Below are positions 16,088-24,262 of a stretch of DNA of 26,643 nt, piece by piece. Made by a program: the position numbers and the translations under genes. The DNA comes from a virus. The stretch lies in IMG/VR virus record IMGVR_UViG_3300023178_000222, positions 1-26,643 of that record. One strand, written 5' to 3'. Position 1 is the stretch's first letter. Each line of letters starts with the position of its first letter. The notes beneath the pieces were generated by a model, which was not told the origin of the DNA, did not search any database, and worked only from the letters and a program-made list of their open reading frames with translations.

Positions 16088-17551
16088 ATGAAACAAGAAG
16101 TCATTGATAAGTTACCACCTGACGCCAAAAAACAATTCTTAAAATACGCAATCAAATTATCCGAGAAGAAAAAACAAACTAAAGTTAACGACGATTTTCT
16201 ATCCTTTGTTAAACACGTCTGGCCTGAATTCATTGAAGGCAAACATCACAAAGAGATTGCAGATAAATTTAACAAGCTCGCGACCGGTGAGATAAAACGA
16301 TTAATTATTAATATGCCGCCAAGGCATACCAAATCAGAATTTGCGTCTTACCTCTTACCCTCTTGGATGGTAGGACGTAAACCCGATTTAAAAATTATAC
16401 AAACGACCCACACAACAGAACTCGCGATCCGCTTTGGACGAAAAGCCAAAACGTTAATTGATTCCCCTGAGTACCAACAAATATTTAAAACAAGACTCAG
16501 AGAGGACTCACAGGCCGCGGGTAAATGGGAAACCGAGCAAGGAGGTGAGTACTATGCAGCGGGTGTGGGATCGGCGATAACGGGACGTGGAGCGGATCTA
16601 CTAATTATCGATGACCCACACTCAGAGCAAGATGCATTAAACGTCCAAGCTTTGGAGAGAGCTTACGAGTGGTATACATCAGGACCACGTCAACGTTTGC
16701 AACCAGGTGGAGCAATCGTTGTTGTTATGACAAGATGGAATATGAAAGACTTAACAGGAATGCTGTTAAAGAATCAAAAAGAATTAAAATCAGATAAGTG
16801 GCACGTGGTTGAGTTTCCAGCGATAATGCCATCAGGTAAACCTGTGTGGCCACAATATTGGAAACTAGATGAACTAGAATCTGTTAAAGCCAGTTTGAAT
16901 ATTGGTAAATGGAACGCGCAGTGGATGCAAAATCCTACAGCAGAAGAAGGATCTTTAATCAAACGGGAGTGGTGGAAAGTTTGGGATAAAGGCTACATCC
17001 CACCTTTGCAACACGTCATACAATCCTATGATACTGCATTTTTAAAAAAAGAATCTGCTGACTATTCTGCTATTACAACGTGGGGTGTTTTCTATCCAAA
17101 TGAAGATAGTCCTGCAAATTTAATATTATTAGACGCGCTTAAAGAACGATTGGAATTTCCAGAACTTAAAAAAGAAGCGTGGGAACAGTATCGATATTGG
17201 AATCCTGAGACAGTGATTATTGAAGGAAAGGCATCTGGTCTACCATTAACTTATGAGTTGAGAAAAATGGGGATTCCTGTTATAAATTACACTCCTAGTA
17301 AAGGACAAGACAAACACGCTAGAGTTAACGCTGTAGCACCGCTTTTTGAGTCTGGAATTATTTGGGCCCCTGAAGAGAAGTTTGCAGAAGAGGTAATTGA
17401 AGAATGTGCATCATTTCCATATGGAGATCACGATGATTTGGTGGACAGTACAACACAAGCGATAATGCGTTTTAGACAAGGAGGGTTCGTGGCGCATCCA
17501 GAAGATTACCAAGAGGATTCACTTCCTCAAGTTGAAAGAACTTATTACTAA
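16088..17551 (+). CDS. terL: Terminase large subunit (ATPase and nuclease), 487 aa
   Basis: This is the packaging motor and headful nuclease. With the ATG at 16088, the ATPase has a Walker A-like PPRHTKSE (about residues 77-84) and Walker B LLIIDDPHSE (D175/D176), then the coupling region VVVMTRWN. The C-terminal RNase H-like nuclease has SYDTAF, VIIEGKASG and DHDDLVD for the three acidic metal ligands. The frame is open to a TTG at 15989, but those 33 residues look atypical, and homologues as I remember them begin near MKQEVIDKLPP. No Shine-Dalgarno is obvious at either start. terS is not adjacent but lies nearly 7 kb upstream on the other strand. Confidence 0.95.
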   Translation: MKQEVIDKLPPDAKKQFLKYAIKLSEKKKQTKVNDDFLSFVKHVWPEFIEGKHHKEIADKFNKLATGEIKRLIINMPPRHTKSEFASYLLPSWMVGRKPDLKIIQTTHTTELAIRFGRKAKTLIDSPEYQQIFKTRLREDSQAAGKWETEQGGEYYAAGVGSAITGRGADLLIIDDPHSEQDALNVQALERAYEWYTSGPRQRLQPGGAIVVVMTRWNMKDLTGMLLKNQKELKSDKWHVVEFPAIMPSGKPVWPQYWKLDELESVKASLNIGKWNAQWMQNPTAEEGSLIKREWWKVWDKGYIPPLQHVIQSYDTAFLKKESADYSAITTWGVFYPNEDSPANLILLDALKERLEFPELKKEAWEQYRYWNPETVIIEGKASGLPLTYELRKMGIPVINYTPSKGQDKHARVNAVAPLFESGIIWAPEEKFAEEVIEECASFPYGDHDDLVDSTTQAIMRFRQGGFVAHPEDYQEDSLPQVERTYY

Positions 17552-17553
17552 TT

Positions 17554-19122
17554 ATGATTTTAGCAGCACCTTTAGTTATCCCATTTGCAAAAGCCGTTGG
17601 CATTTCAGTTGCCACATTAGGAATGGCAAAAGCTGCGGATATGGTAAACGATTACATCCAAGCGAATCCAGAAGAGTCGATGAAAATTTTATCAACGATT
17701 GTACCAGGTGTTGGTATCGGTCAAGTCTTTATGAACAAAGAAAAAATATCTTTAGAAGATTTAGACGAGATGACTGATGAAGAGGCACAAGATTTATCCA
17801 AAGAAGAAAAAGCAGAATTAATGAAACAAGCTGGTAAGACAGGTGGATCTAACAAACGTCAGACGATGATTGATATTTCTGAAAAGTTAGGATTGTCAGG
17901 TGAAGGAAAAGAGAAACAAGATATTGAATATGATATTGATGAACGTTATGACGAAGGTGGTGTTGAAGAAGTCAGCAAACCAAAGTTTGATTATAAAAAG
18001 TTTTTTAGAAACAGAAGAGCGGATGGTGGAAGAGTAGGTTTTAATTTAGGTGGTTCACTTACTGGTCCTGCATTAAATATTTATAACAGTATGAGTGCTG
18101 CAGGATATTTTACTGACGATGAAATTAGAAATGCAATCACTGCAGCAGGTTATGAAATACCTGATGCATCTACACCAACACAACCAGAACAAGTTACAGG
18201 AATTATTAATCAATCTATGAATACGATGGGTAGTGCCCCTGTAGGACCTTTAGGAGTTGAGTCTTTAGTTTCTGATTACAAAACACAAACACAGAACAGA
18301 CAAAATAGATTAACTAATCCAAATAAAGCTACAGAATTTTTTAATAAATTTACAGGTGGCGGACAAAGAGATATTGGTGAAATGATTAGAACTGGTCAAG
18401 TAGATCAAAGAAGATTAGCAGGCATTCCTACAGTTGGAAATATTATTGGTAAAGCATTACCAGATAAATATTTTGATATGTCTTTAGGAGATCAAGTATT
18501 CACTCAAGCAATGTCAGGTTATACAGGTCCGACAGTATTTGGTGAAAATACATCTGGACTACAAAAAGATCCATTTGGTTTAAATGTTAGATCTGGTTTT
18601 GGTAATTATGCAGAAGCAGTTGGAGAAGATTTTGCTAGTTTAAGAGAAAGTTTAACAGGAAGATTAGCAGATAAATATGGTGTAGAGTTTGATGAAGAGA
18701 CAGGACTGTTTACAGGAAAAAATGCAGAGCTTGCAAATAAAATGACTAATATGATGAGAACTAAATTTAATTTTAGAAAAGATCAACTCGCTGCTAAAAA
18801 TAGATTAGATTCACAAATTAAAGCTGCAGAAAAACAAAGACAAGAAGCACAAAGAATACAAAACGAATTAGCAGCGGCGGCTGCAGCAAAAGACAAAGCC
18901 GCAGCTTTAGCAGCAATTCAAAAACAAGGACGACAAGATTATAATCCTAATATACACGGACGAACTGATTATGGACGAGACAGTGGAGGTAATCAATCTT
19001 TTGATTTTGGAGGAGGATTTGGTATTGGTTCTGATGGCGGTCCAGTAAGTAATAGAACTGGTAGAGGAAGAACAGGATATTCAGAAGGCGGCCTCGCTTC
19101 AATGTTCGCGGAGAAAAAATAA
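17554..19122 (+). CDS. Large Gly-rich phage protein between terL and portal, 522 aa
   Basis: The N-terminus has a hydrophobic stretch (MILAAPLVIPFAKAVGISVA), then an acidic region (LEDLDEMTDEEAQDLSKEEK). A motif ADGGRVGFNLGG follows at about residues 156-167. The middle is Gly/Asn/Thr-rich, an Ala/Gln/Lys helix lies near 420-450, and the end is Gly-rich (YSEGGLASMFAEKK). Similar proteins with DGGRxGF and GGLA-M-F endings are, from memory, common and unnamed in marine phages. Placement between terminase and portal suggests a virion or internal protein. Two bases separate it from terL and its stop overlaps the next ATG. Confidence 0.82.
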   Translation: MILAAPLVIPFAKAVGISVATLGMAKAADMVNDYIQANPEESMKILSTIVPGVGIGQVFMNKEKISLEDLDEMTDEEAQDLSKEEKAELMKQAGKTGGSNKRQTMIDISEKLGLSGEGKEKQDIEYDIDERYDEGGVEEVSKPKFDYKKFFRNRRADGGRVGFNLGGSLTGPALNIYNSMSAAGYFTDDEIRNAITAAGYEIPDASTPTQPEQVTGIINQSMNTMGSAPVGPLGVESLVSDYKTQTQNRQNRLTNPNKATEFFNKFTGGGQRDIGEMIRTGQVDQRRLAGIPTVGNIIGKALPDKYFDMSLGDQVFTQAMSGYTGPTVFGENTSGLQKDPFGLNVRSGFGNYAEAVGEDFASLRESLTGRLADKYGVEFDEETGLFTGKNAELANKMTNMMRTKFNFRKDQLAAKNRLDSQIKAAEKQRQEAQRIQNELAAAAAAKDKAAALAAIQKQGRQDYNPNIHGRTDYGRDSGGNQSFDFGGGFGIGSDGGPVSNRTGRGRTGYSEGGLASMFAEKK

Positions 19123-19304
19123 TGAATATAAAATACAATCCAGACATCGGCGCTTTTGTAAATACTGAAAACGATCAAAGAGTTTCGCAAGCAGAATTAT
19201 TAGAATGGGCTGCTGCAAATCCAGAACCATTAAAAGAAGACGAAAAACCTACTAGTAGTGTATTGCTAGAGGAAGTAATTGAAACATTTAAAAAAAGAGG
19301 ATAG
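19122..19304 (+). CDS. Small acidic protein, 60 aa
   Basis: This 60-aa ORF begins in a TAATG overlap. The sequence MNIKYNPDIGAFVNTENDQRVSQAELLEWAAANP looks like a compact strand-helix fold, followed by an acidic linker (KEDEKPTSS) and a terminal helix (LLEEVIETFKKRG). It lies between the Gly-rich protein and the portal in the late operon, so a head or connector accessory role is possible. Family unknown. Confidence 0.7.
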   Translation: MNIKYNPDIGAFVNTENDQRVSQAELLEWAAANPEPLKEDEKPTSSVLLEEVIETFKKRG

Positions 19305-19313
19305 ATTAGACAA

Positions 19314-21839
19314 ATGGCTGAAATAGATAAACCGTTACCGAATACAAAAACAACTGTAGAACTTCCAGGCGAAGTAGAGATTCAAGAAGCAATCAAAGAA
19401 AACGTTCAAGAGATTCAAGAAAAAGGTGGACCTGTTGAAATCGAAATGACAGAAGAAGGTGGTGCAGAAGTTTCTTTTGACCCCAAAGCCGCGAGCCCCG
19501 AAGGAACTGAAGATCACTTTGCAAACCTTGCAGAATTTTTAGGTGATGAAATTTTAGAGCCACTAGGTTCTAAAATGGTTGACCAATACAACGAGTACAA
19601 AGAATCGCGTGGAGATTGGGAAGACACATATAGAAACGGTTTAGAACTTTTAGGATTTAAATACGAGAGACGAACAGAACCTTTCAGAGGTGCATCAGGT
19701 GTAAACCATCCTGTACTTGCTGAAGCGGTTACACAGTTTCAAGCACAAGCTTACAAAGAATTATTACCAAGTGATGGACCTGTTAGAACACAGATAATGG
19801 GTGACGTGACTGTTCCAAAAGAAGAACAGGCAAAACGTGTAAAAGATTTTATGAATTATCAAATTATGGATCAGATGAAAGAATACGAACCAGAGTTTGA
19901 TCAAATGCTTTTCTATCTCCCTCTAAGTGGTTCTACCTTTAAGAAAGTCTACTACGACGATCTTTTAGGTAGAGCTGTTTCAAAATTTGTACCAGCGGAA
20001 GATTTGATTGTACCTTATTCTGCAAACTCATTAGACGATGCAGATGCAGTGGTACACGTTATAAAAATTTCAGAAAACGAATTAAAGAAACAACAGGTTG
20101 CAGGATTTTACAGAGATGTAGAATTAGGCAATCCACCTGTAACTGAAAATCAATTACAAGATAAAAAATTAGAACTAGAAGGAATTGCTAAAGATGGTCA
20201 AGAAGATCAATACACACTTTACGAAGTTCATACTAATTTAGATTTAGAAGGTTATGAAGATATGGGTGAAGACGGCGAGCCTACAGGAATTAAACTTCCA
20301 TATGTAGTTACAGTTGCTCAAGCAGGTAATAAAGTTTTATCAATTAGAAGAAACTATAGAGCAATGGATCCGTTAAAGAAAAAAATAAATTACTTTGTAC
20401 AATTTAAATTTTTACCTGGCACAGGATTTTATGGTTTTGGTTTAATCCATATGATTGGTGGATTAACTAGAACTGCAACAGCAGCTCTAAGACAGTTGTT
20501 GGATGCAGGAACTTTAGCTAACTTACCAGCTGGTTTTAAATCTAGAGGTATCAGAGTCAGAGATGACGCTCAACCTTTACAACCTGGTGAGTTTAGAGAC
20601 GTAGACGCTCCTGGTGGAAACATCAGAGATCAGTTTATGACTCTACCCTTCAAAGGTCCTGATGCAACTTTACTTCAATTGATGGGAGTAGTTGTATCAG
20701 CGGGCCAACGATTCGCGAGCATCGCAGATGCACAAGTGGGTGATATGAACCAAGCCGCTGCAGTTGGAACAACAGTTGCGTTATTGGAGCGTGGATCGCG
20801 GGTAATGTCAGCGATACATAAAAGATTGTATGTTGGATTAAAACAAGAATTTAAATTATTAGCAGAAGTATTTAAAACTTACTTACCACCAGTTTATCCT
20901 TACGATGTACCAGGTGCATCAAGAGAAATTAAGGTTCAAGACTTTGATGATAGAGTAGATATATTACCTGTAGCAGATCCAAACATCTTCTCACAGACGC
21001 AAAGGATATCTTTAGCTCAATCTCAATTACAACTGGCGCAATCGAATCCTCGTATACATAATTTATATCAAGCATATAGATCTATGTATGATGCGCTGGG
21101 TGTGAAAAATGTAAATGCAATCTTACCACCACCGGCACCACCAATGCCAATGGACCCAGCATTAGAACATATTATGGCAATGAGCACAAAACCATACCAA
21201 GCATTTCCAGGACAAGACCACAAAGCTCACATCGATGCGCATTTAAACTTTATGAGACTAAATCAAACACAAAATAATCCTGCAGCAATGGCAAGTTTAC
21301 AAAAAAATATTTTAGAACACATTAGTTTGATGGCTCAAGAGCAAGTTCAATTAGAATTTGTAGAAGAATTACAAGAAGTACAAATGATTCAACAACAAAT
21401 GCAAGCAATGGGTGCGCAAAATCCTGCGATGATGCAAGGAATGATGCAAAATCCACAAGCAATGCAAGCACAAAGACGTCTACAACAGATTACAAACCAA
21501 ATTGAATCTAGAAAAGCAAAATTAATTGCTGAAATGCAGGAAGATTTTGCAAAAGAAGAAGAAAAAATTATGGGTGAGTTTGGTGGCGACCCATTATTAA
21601 GATTAAAAGGTAGAGAAATTGACCTTCGAGCGCAAGAAAATCAGCGAAAAGAAGAAGAAGGACAAGAAAGATTGGATCTTGATAAAATGAAAGCAATGAT
21701 GAACCAACAAATCCAAGAAGATAAGCTAGAACAGAACGAAGAACTAGCTGGTTTACGTGCTGGCGTGTCATTAGCTAAACAACAAATGGCTGATGCAAGT
21801 AAGATTCACGATTTCGGTAGAAACTTCGGAAAAAAATAG
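19314..21839 (+). CDS. Portal protein (P22-type), 841 aa
   Basis: This is the dodecameric portal through which DNA enters the head. Conserved regions include FRGASGVNHPVLAEAVTQFQ (about residues 124-143), YLPLSGSTFKKVYYDDLLGR, FYGFGLIHMIGGLTRTATAAL in the stem/wing region and VGTTVALLERGSRVMSAIHKR. The N-terminal 60 residues are acidic (MTEEGGAEVSFDP). The C-terminal part is Gln/Met-rich (about residues 690-725) and then a long coiled coil, fitting the barrel extension of large podoviral portals. At 841 aa it is longer than the roughly 725-aa P22 protein. A 25-base gap with AAGGAGT follows it. Confidence 0.93.
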   Translation: MAEIDKPLPNTKTTVELPGEVEIQEAIKENVQEIQEKGGPVEIEMTEEGGAEVSFDPKAASPEGTEDHFANLAEFLGDEILEPLGSKMVDQYNEYKESRGDWEDTYRNGLELLGFKYERRTEPFRGASGVNHPVLAEAVTQFQAQAYKELLPSDGPVRTQIMGDVTVPKEEQAKRVKDFMNYQIMDQMKEYEPEFDQMLFYLPLSGSTFKKVYYDDLLGRAVSKFVPAEDLIVPYSANSLDDADAVVHVIKISENELKKQQVAGFYRDVELGNPPVTENQLQDKKLELEGIAKDGQEDQYTLYEVHTNLDLEGYEDMGEDGEPTGIKLPYVVTVAQAGNKVLSIRRNYRAMDPLKKKINYFVQFKFLPGTGFYGFGLIHMIGGLTRTATAALRQLLDAGTLANLPAGFKSRGIRVRDDAQPLQPGEFRDVDAPGGNIRDQFMTLPFKGPDATLLQLMGVVVSAGQRFASIADAQVGDMNQAAAVGTTVALLERGSRVMSAIHKRLYVGLKQEFKLLAEVFKTYLPPVYPYDVPGASREIKVQDFDDRVDILPVADPNIFSQTQRISLAQSQLQLAQSNPRIHNLYQAYRSMYDALGVKNVNAILPPPAPPMPMDPALEHIMAMSTKPYQAFPGQDHKAHIDAHLNFMRLNQTQNNPAAMASLQKNILEHISLMAQEQVQLEFVEELQEVQMIQQQMQAMGAQNPAMMQGMMQNPQAMQAQRRLQQITNQIESRKAKLIAEMQEDFAKEEEKIMGEFGGDPLLRLKGREIDLRAQENQRKEEEGQERLDLDKMKAMMNQQIQEDKLEQNEELAGLRAGVSLAKQQMADASKIHDFGRNFGKK

Positions 21840-21865
21840 GTATAAACCACATTAAGGAGTAAATT

Positions 21866-22045
21866 ATGGATAAAAAAGTTAAAAAACCTAAGATTACAAA
21901 AGAATCAGGTTTGAATAAAGATGGTTACAAGAACGGTGGCATCGAAATTCAAGCAACTGATCCTATGGAAGCACAGGTTGTTGATGTTAGAGGCACAAGA
22001 AGAATGCGTCCTGACAAAAAACCTGTAAAAGCAACTTGGTATTAA
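21866..22045 (+). CDS. Small basic protein, 59 aa
   Basis: This ORF of 59 aa has an excellent Shine-Dalgarno (AAGGAG) before its ATG. It begins with a Lys-rich stretch (MDKKVKKPKITKESGLNKDG), contains YKNGGIEIQA, one example of the Lys-x-Gly-Gly pattern repeated in neighbouring proteins, and ends RMRPDKKPVKATWY. It has no cysteine or membrane segment. It lies between the portal and the holin-like gene; a virion-associated nucleic-acid-binding role is plausible but unproved. Confidence 0.7.
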   Translation: MDKKVKKPKITKESGLNKDGYKNGGIEIQATDPMEAQVVDVRGTRRMRPDKKPVKATWY

Positions 22046-22048
22046 GTA

Positions 22049-22438
22049 ATGGCTTGGTTTAGTTTAGCAAAGGTAGCTTTGCAAGCTGGCACGCACATTT
22101 TTAAAAAGCGTCAAGAGACGAAAATGGCGATGGCAGATGCACAATATATGCACGCGCAAAAAATGGCTCAAGGCCAAGAAGCTTACCAAGGTAAACTCCT
22201 AGAAGCCCGTCAATCAGATTGGAAGGACGAGGCGGTTTTATTAATTTTGTCGGCGCCCATAGTGGTGCTGGCTTGGGCAGTCGTAAGTGACGATCCGACT
22301 GCGATGGACAAGGTTAAATTGTTCTTCGAATACTTCTCGTCATTGCCGTCGTGGTTTACAAATTTGTGGATCCTTGTCGTGGCGTCAATTTACGGAATCA
22401 AGGGAACACAAATATTTCGTAACGGAGGAAAAAAATAA
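22049..22438 (+). CDS. Holin-like membrane protein, 129 aa
   Basis: The first 60 residues are polar and helical (FKKRQETKMAMADAQYMHAQ, EARQSDWKDE), followed by two hydrophobic spans at about 62-79 (AVLLILSAPIVVLAWAVV) and 101-116 (SWFTNLWILVVASIYG) and a short basic end (FRNGGKK). This matches a small membrane family of marine phages that I recall as annotated holin or internal protein. If a holin, it would form the lysis hole in the inner membrane; no endolysin is visible in the window. Its stop overlaps the next ATG (TAATG). Confidence 0.65.
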   Translation: MAWFSLAKVALQAGTHIFKKRQETKMAMADAQYMHAQKMAQGQEAYQGKLLEARQSDWKDEAVLLILSAPIVVLAWAVVSDDPTAMDKVKLFFEYFSSLPSWFTNLWILVVASIYGIKGTQIFRNGGKK

Positions 22439-22779
22439 TGGCTAATCCAAGATATAACACTCAAGTTGCACAACCGAGAGGAATGAAAGTTGGCGGCAGA
22501 GTAAAAAAAATGGGCGGTGGAATGTCTACTGCTAGAAAAGATATGGCTTCAGGATACTACAAAGATGATATGGGTATGAAAGGTGGAGCTATGTATAAAA
22601 AAGGTGGTTCTGTGAAAAAGAAAAAGAAAATGAAACAGGGCTACAAAGATAGAAAAGATGAATCTATCGCTATGAGAATAAAAAAGAAAAGAACTAAAAA
22701 ACAATTAAAAGATTCAAGAGATGAGTCTTATGGAAGATTTGGTTCTAAGGCTAAAAAATCTGGCAAAATAAACAAGTAG
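22438..22779 (+). CDS. Lys/Gly-rich basic protein, 113 aa
   Basis: The protein is composed largely of Lys, Gly, Met, Ser and Arg. It repeats a Gly-Gly plus basic theme: KVGGRVKKMGGGM (residues 17-29), MKGGAMYKKGGSVKKKKK (about 46-63), then KKKRTKKQLKDSRDES. No globular fold is evident. It opens a run of six basic genes (22438-23931) in the late operon. Such proteins could neutralise packaged DNA or bind RNA; both are inferences. It overlaps the holin-like gene by one base. Confidence 0.72.
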   Translation: MANPRYNTQVAQPRGMKVGGRVKKMGGGMSTARKDMASGYYKDDMGMKGGAMYKKGGSVKKKKKMKQGYKDRKDESIAMRIKKKRTKKQLKDSRDESYGRFGSKAKKSGKINK

Positions 22780-22782
22780 TTT

Positions 22783-22968
22783 ATGGCGAAAGATTTTATA
22801 CAGAAGGCAATTAAAAAGCCGGGAGCTTTGCGTAAATCTTTAGGAATAAAGAAAGGCGAAAAGATTCCAGCTTCTAAATTAAGAGCCGCTGCGAAGAAAA
22901 AAGGTAAGATGGGTCAACGTGCTCGACTTGCTATAACTTTAAAAAAACTAAATAAGAAAAAGGCATAA
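22783..22968 (+). CDS. Basic phage protein of a recurrent type, 61 aa
   Basis: The sequence MAKDFIQKAIKKPGALRKSL, then GEKIPASKLRAAAKKKGKMGQRARLA, recalls a small basic protein widely seen in phages of aquatic bacteria and gut bacteria, with no proven function. Three charged helices are likely, with Lys-rich linkers. It sits 3 bases after the 113-aa gene and its stop overlaps the next ATG (TAATG). The regular helical pattern suggests a folded protein, unlike its disordered neighbours. Confidence 0.75.
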   Translation: MAKDFIQKAIKKPGALRKSLGIKKGEKIPASKLRAAAKKKGKMGQRARLAITLKKLNKKKA

Positions 22969-23090
22969 TGAAAAAAATAGATCCAAAAAAACAAAAAGGT
23001 CTAGCTGCTTTAAAAAAGAAAGCTCCGCAAGTAGTTGCGAAAATGGGCTATATGAAAAAAGGTGGCAGAGTTAAAAAAAGGAAAAAGTAA
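22968..23090 (+). CDS. Very small basic protein with KKGGRVKK motif, 40 aa
   Basis: This ORF encodes only 40 aa but begins in a TAATG overlap and is followed directly (0 bases) by the next gene. About 40 percent of its residues are Lys or Arg. The second half, YMKKGGRVKKRKK, repeats the motif found in the 113-aa protein (VGGRVKKM). The first half (DPKKQKGLAALKKKAPQVVAKMG) may form one amphipathic helix. It is probably a duplicated or shuffled motif-bearing peptide. Confidence 0.62.
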   Translation: MKKIDPKKQKGLAALKKKAPQVVAKMGYMKKGGRVKKRKK

Positions 23091-23288
23091 ATGGCTAAAC
23101 TATGTCCAGAAGGTAAGGCTGCAGCAAAGAAAAAGTTCAAGGTATACCCCAGTGCATACGCTAATATTTGGGCCTCCAAATATTGTAAAGGCAAAGTAGG
23201 TAGAACTAAAAAAGCTGATGGTGGTTTTATTGCTAGAGGATGTGGTAAGGTTATGAACAACAGACGTAAAAAAACAAGAATGGTATAA
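23091..23288 (+). CDS. Small basic cysteine-containing protein, 65 aa
   Basis: The core LCPEGKAAAKKKFKVYPSAYANIWASKYCKGK is a recurrent pattern in aquatic-phage and giant-virus small proteins I recall without a function. Cysteines at about 5, 32 and 51 could pair or bind metal. Residues 41-49 (KADGGFIAR) carry the same Gly-Gly module as the 522-aa protein (ADGGRVGF). It ends MNNRRKKTRMV. It directly abuts the previous gene and overlaps the next by one base (TAATG). Confidence 0.75.
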   Translation: MAKLCPEGKAAAKKKFKVYPSAYANIWASKYCKGKVGRTKKADGGFIARGCGKVMNNRRKKTRMV

Positions 23289-23650
23289 TGGCTAAGAAAG
23301 GCTTAAAGGAATGGCTAGACGAGAAATGGGTGGACATTGGAGCACCAAAGAAGAATGGGAAGTTTCAGCCTTGCGGGCGCTCAAAAGGTTCGAAGAGAAA
23401 GTATCCAAAGTGCGTCCCACTTGCAAAAGCCACACGAATGACAAAGTCGCAAAAGGAGAGTGCTGTCAGACGAAAAAGAGCTGTAAGTAATAAAGGTCCT
23501 AAACCAACTAACGTTAAAACGTTTGCAAAAGATGGTGGTATGATTAAACAAGCTCAAAGAAATTATACAGGAAGTTATATATCTGGAGATTTAGGTGGCG
23601 TGAGTGTTGGTAATCCAAGTTATAAAAAATATTATAAAGGAATGTTGTAA
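23288..23650 (+). CDS. Basic protein, DUF5872-like, 120 aa
   Basis: The first 60 residues (LKEWLDEKWVDIGAPKKNG, then FQPCGRSKGSKRKYPKCVP and ATRMTKSQKESAVRRKRA) match a small conserved module I associate with DUF5872 from phages and large viruses; the Pfam name is from memory. PCGR and PKCVP place two cysteines where they might coordinate a metal. The second half is less conserved and carries FAKDGGMIKQA, another Gly-Gly module. It overlaps both neighbours by one base. Confidence 0.78.
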   Translation: MAKKGLKEWLDEKWVDIGAPKKNGKFQPCGRSKGSKRKYPKCVPLAKATRMTKSQKESAVRRKRAVSNKGPKPTNVKTFAKDGGMIKQAQRNYTGSYISGDLGGVSVGNPSYKKYYKGML

Positions 23651-23931
23651 TGAGAAAACAAGACAATATGCCTAAAAGAAATAAAAAGAATTTCCGTCCT
23701 ACGGAAAAAGGTGCAGGTATGACGAGAGCTGGTGTAGCTGCATATAGAAGAAAAAATCCTGGCTCTAAATTAAAAACAGCTGTGACTGGTAAAGTTAAAA
23801 AAGGGTCCGCTGCCGCTAAAAGGCGAAAATCTTACTGCGCAAGAAGTGCAGGTCAAATGAAAAAATTTCCTAAAGCTGCAAAAGATCCTAATTCTAGACT
23901 ACGTCAGGCTAGAAGAAGGTGGAAGTGCTAG
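23650..23931 (+). CDS. Basic protein, DUF6321-like, 93 aa
   Basis: The body GMTRAGVAAYRRKNPGSKLK, then GSAAAKRRKSYCARSAGQMKK, and the ending SRLRQARRRWKC match a short basic viral module I associate with DUF6321 (name from memory): a GxTxxGxxxYxRxxPGS start, a RRKSYCARSxG middle and a terminal RWKC. The start at 23650 is in a TAATG overlap; an internal ATG at 23668 is also possible. Two cysteines sit in the two most conserved places. It overlaps the GTG-start gene that follows by 7 bases. Confidence 0.78.
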   Translation: MRKQDNMPKRNKKNFRPTEKGAGMTRAGVAAYRRKNPGSKLKTAVTGKVKKGSAAAKRRKSYCARSAGQMKKFPKAAKDPNSRLRQARRRWKC

Positions 23932-24065
23932 ATCGATTTATTTATAATTGTTTTGCTAAATTAGATGATGCAGTTTCTTTTGTAGAGACACATATTATCA
24001 AAATGACTGAGTGGTGTTGGCATACACGAGTAAAACTTTTAAAAAAGAAAAGGAGAAGAAAATGA
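23925..24065 (+). CDS. Small GTG-start protein with basic tail, 46 aa
   Basis: This ORF starts with GTG inside the last codons of the preceding gene, with AAGGTGG ahead of it. The 46-aa product has an aromatic, cysteine-containing helix (LDRFIYNCFAKLDDAVSFV, then MTEWCWHTRVK) and ends in a Lys/Arg run (LLKKKRRRK) whose codons also form the next gene's ribosome-binding site. Short proteins of this layout occur in other marine phages as I recall. Reality is likely but not certain, as GTG is a weaker start. Confidence 0.5.
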   Translation: MLDRFIYNCFAKLDDAVSFVETHIIKMTEWCWHTRVKLLKKKRRRK

Positions 24066-24262
24066 GAAGAGCAATCCTACAAGCATTAGAAGATAGATAT
24101 AATGCACAAATATCTGAAGCTGATGCAACAATCAAAATTTATTTAGATCATTCTGTTGGAATAGGTGAACATCCACAACATATTGATGAAATAGATAAAC
24201 AATTATTAAAAATAACAGAAGCACAAGAGAAGCTAAAGGAGTTACAACATTTTAAAATATGA
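24062..24262 (+). CDS. Small helical protein, 66 aa
   Basis: The ATG at 24062 (MRRAILQALEDRYNAQISEA) is preferred over an upstream start at 24011, since AAAAGGAGAAGAAA precedes it directly. The 66-aa protein is almost wholly helical, with a loop SVGIGEHPQH in the middle and a second helix (DEIDKQLLKITEAQEKLKEL). This helix-loop-helix hairpin recurs in T4-like and podoviral marine phages, unnamed. The stop overlaps the next ATG by 4 bases. A structural or assembly-adaptor role is conceivable given the late operon. Confidence 0.72.
   Translation: MRRAILQALEDRYNAQISEADATIKIYLDHSVGIGEHPQHIDEIDKQLLKITEAQEKLKELQHFKI

Noticed and set aside
15637-16242. 201-aa minus-strand ORF across the terL leader
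   Set aside because: It runs antisense to the terL start and through the 31-32-bp repeats; the protein is low-complexity and Cys/Phe-rich with no plausible fold.
17532-17777. 81-aa plus-strand ORF at the terL/522-aa junction
   Set aside because: Cys/Arg/Ser-rich shift-frame shadow of the 522-aa gene.
22438-23931. Ribosomal-protein or histone identity for the basic protein cluster
   Set aside because: Composition is similar, but no ribosomal or histone fold motif is visible; phage small-module patterns fit better.
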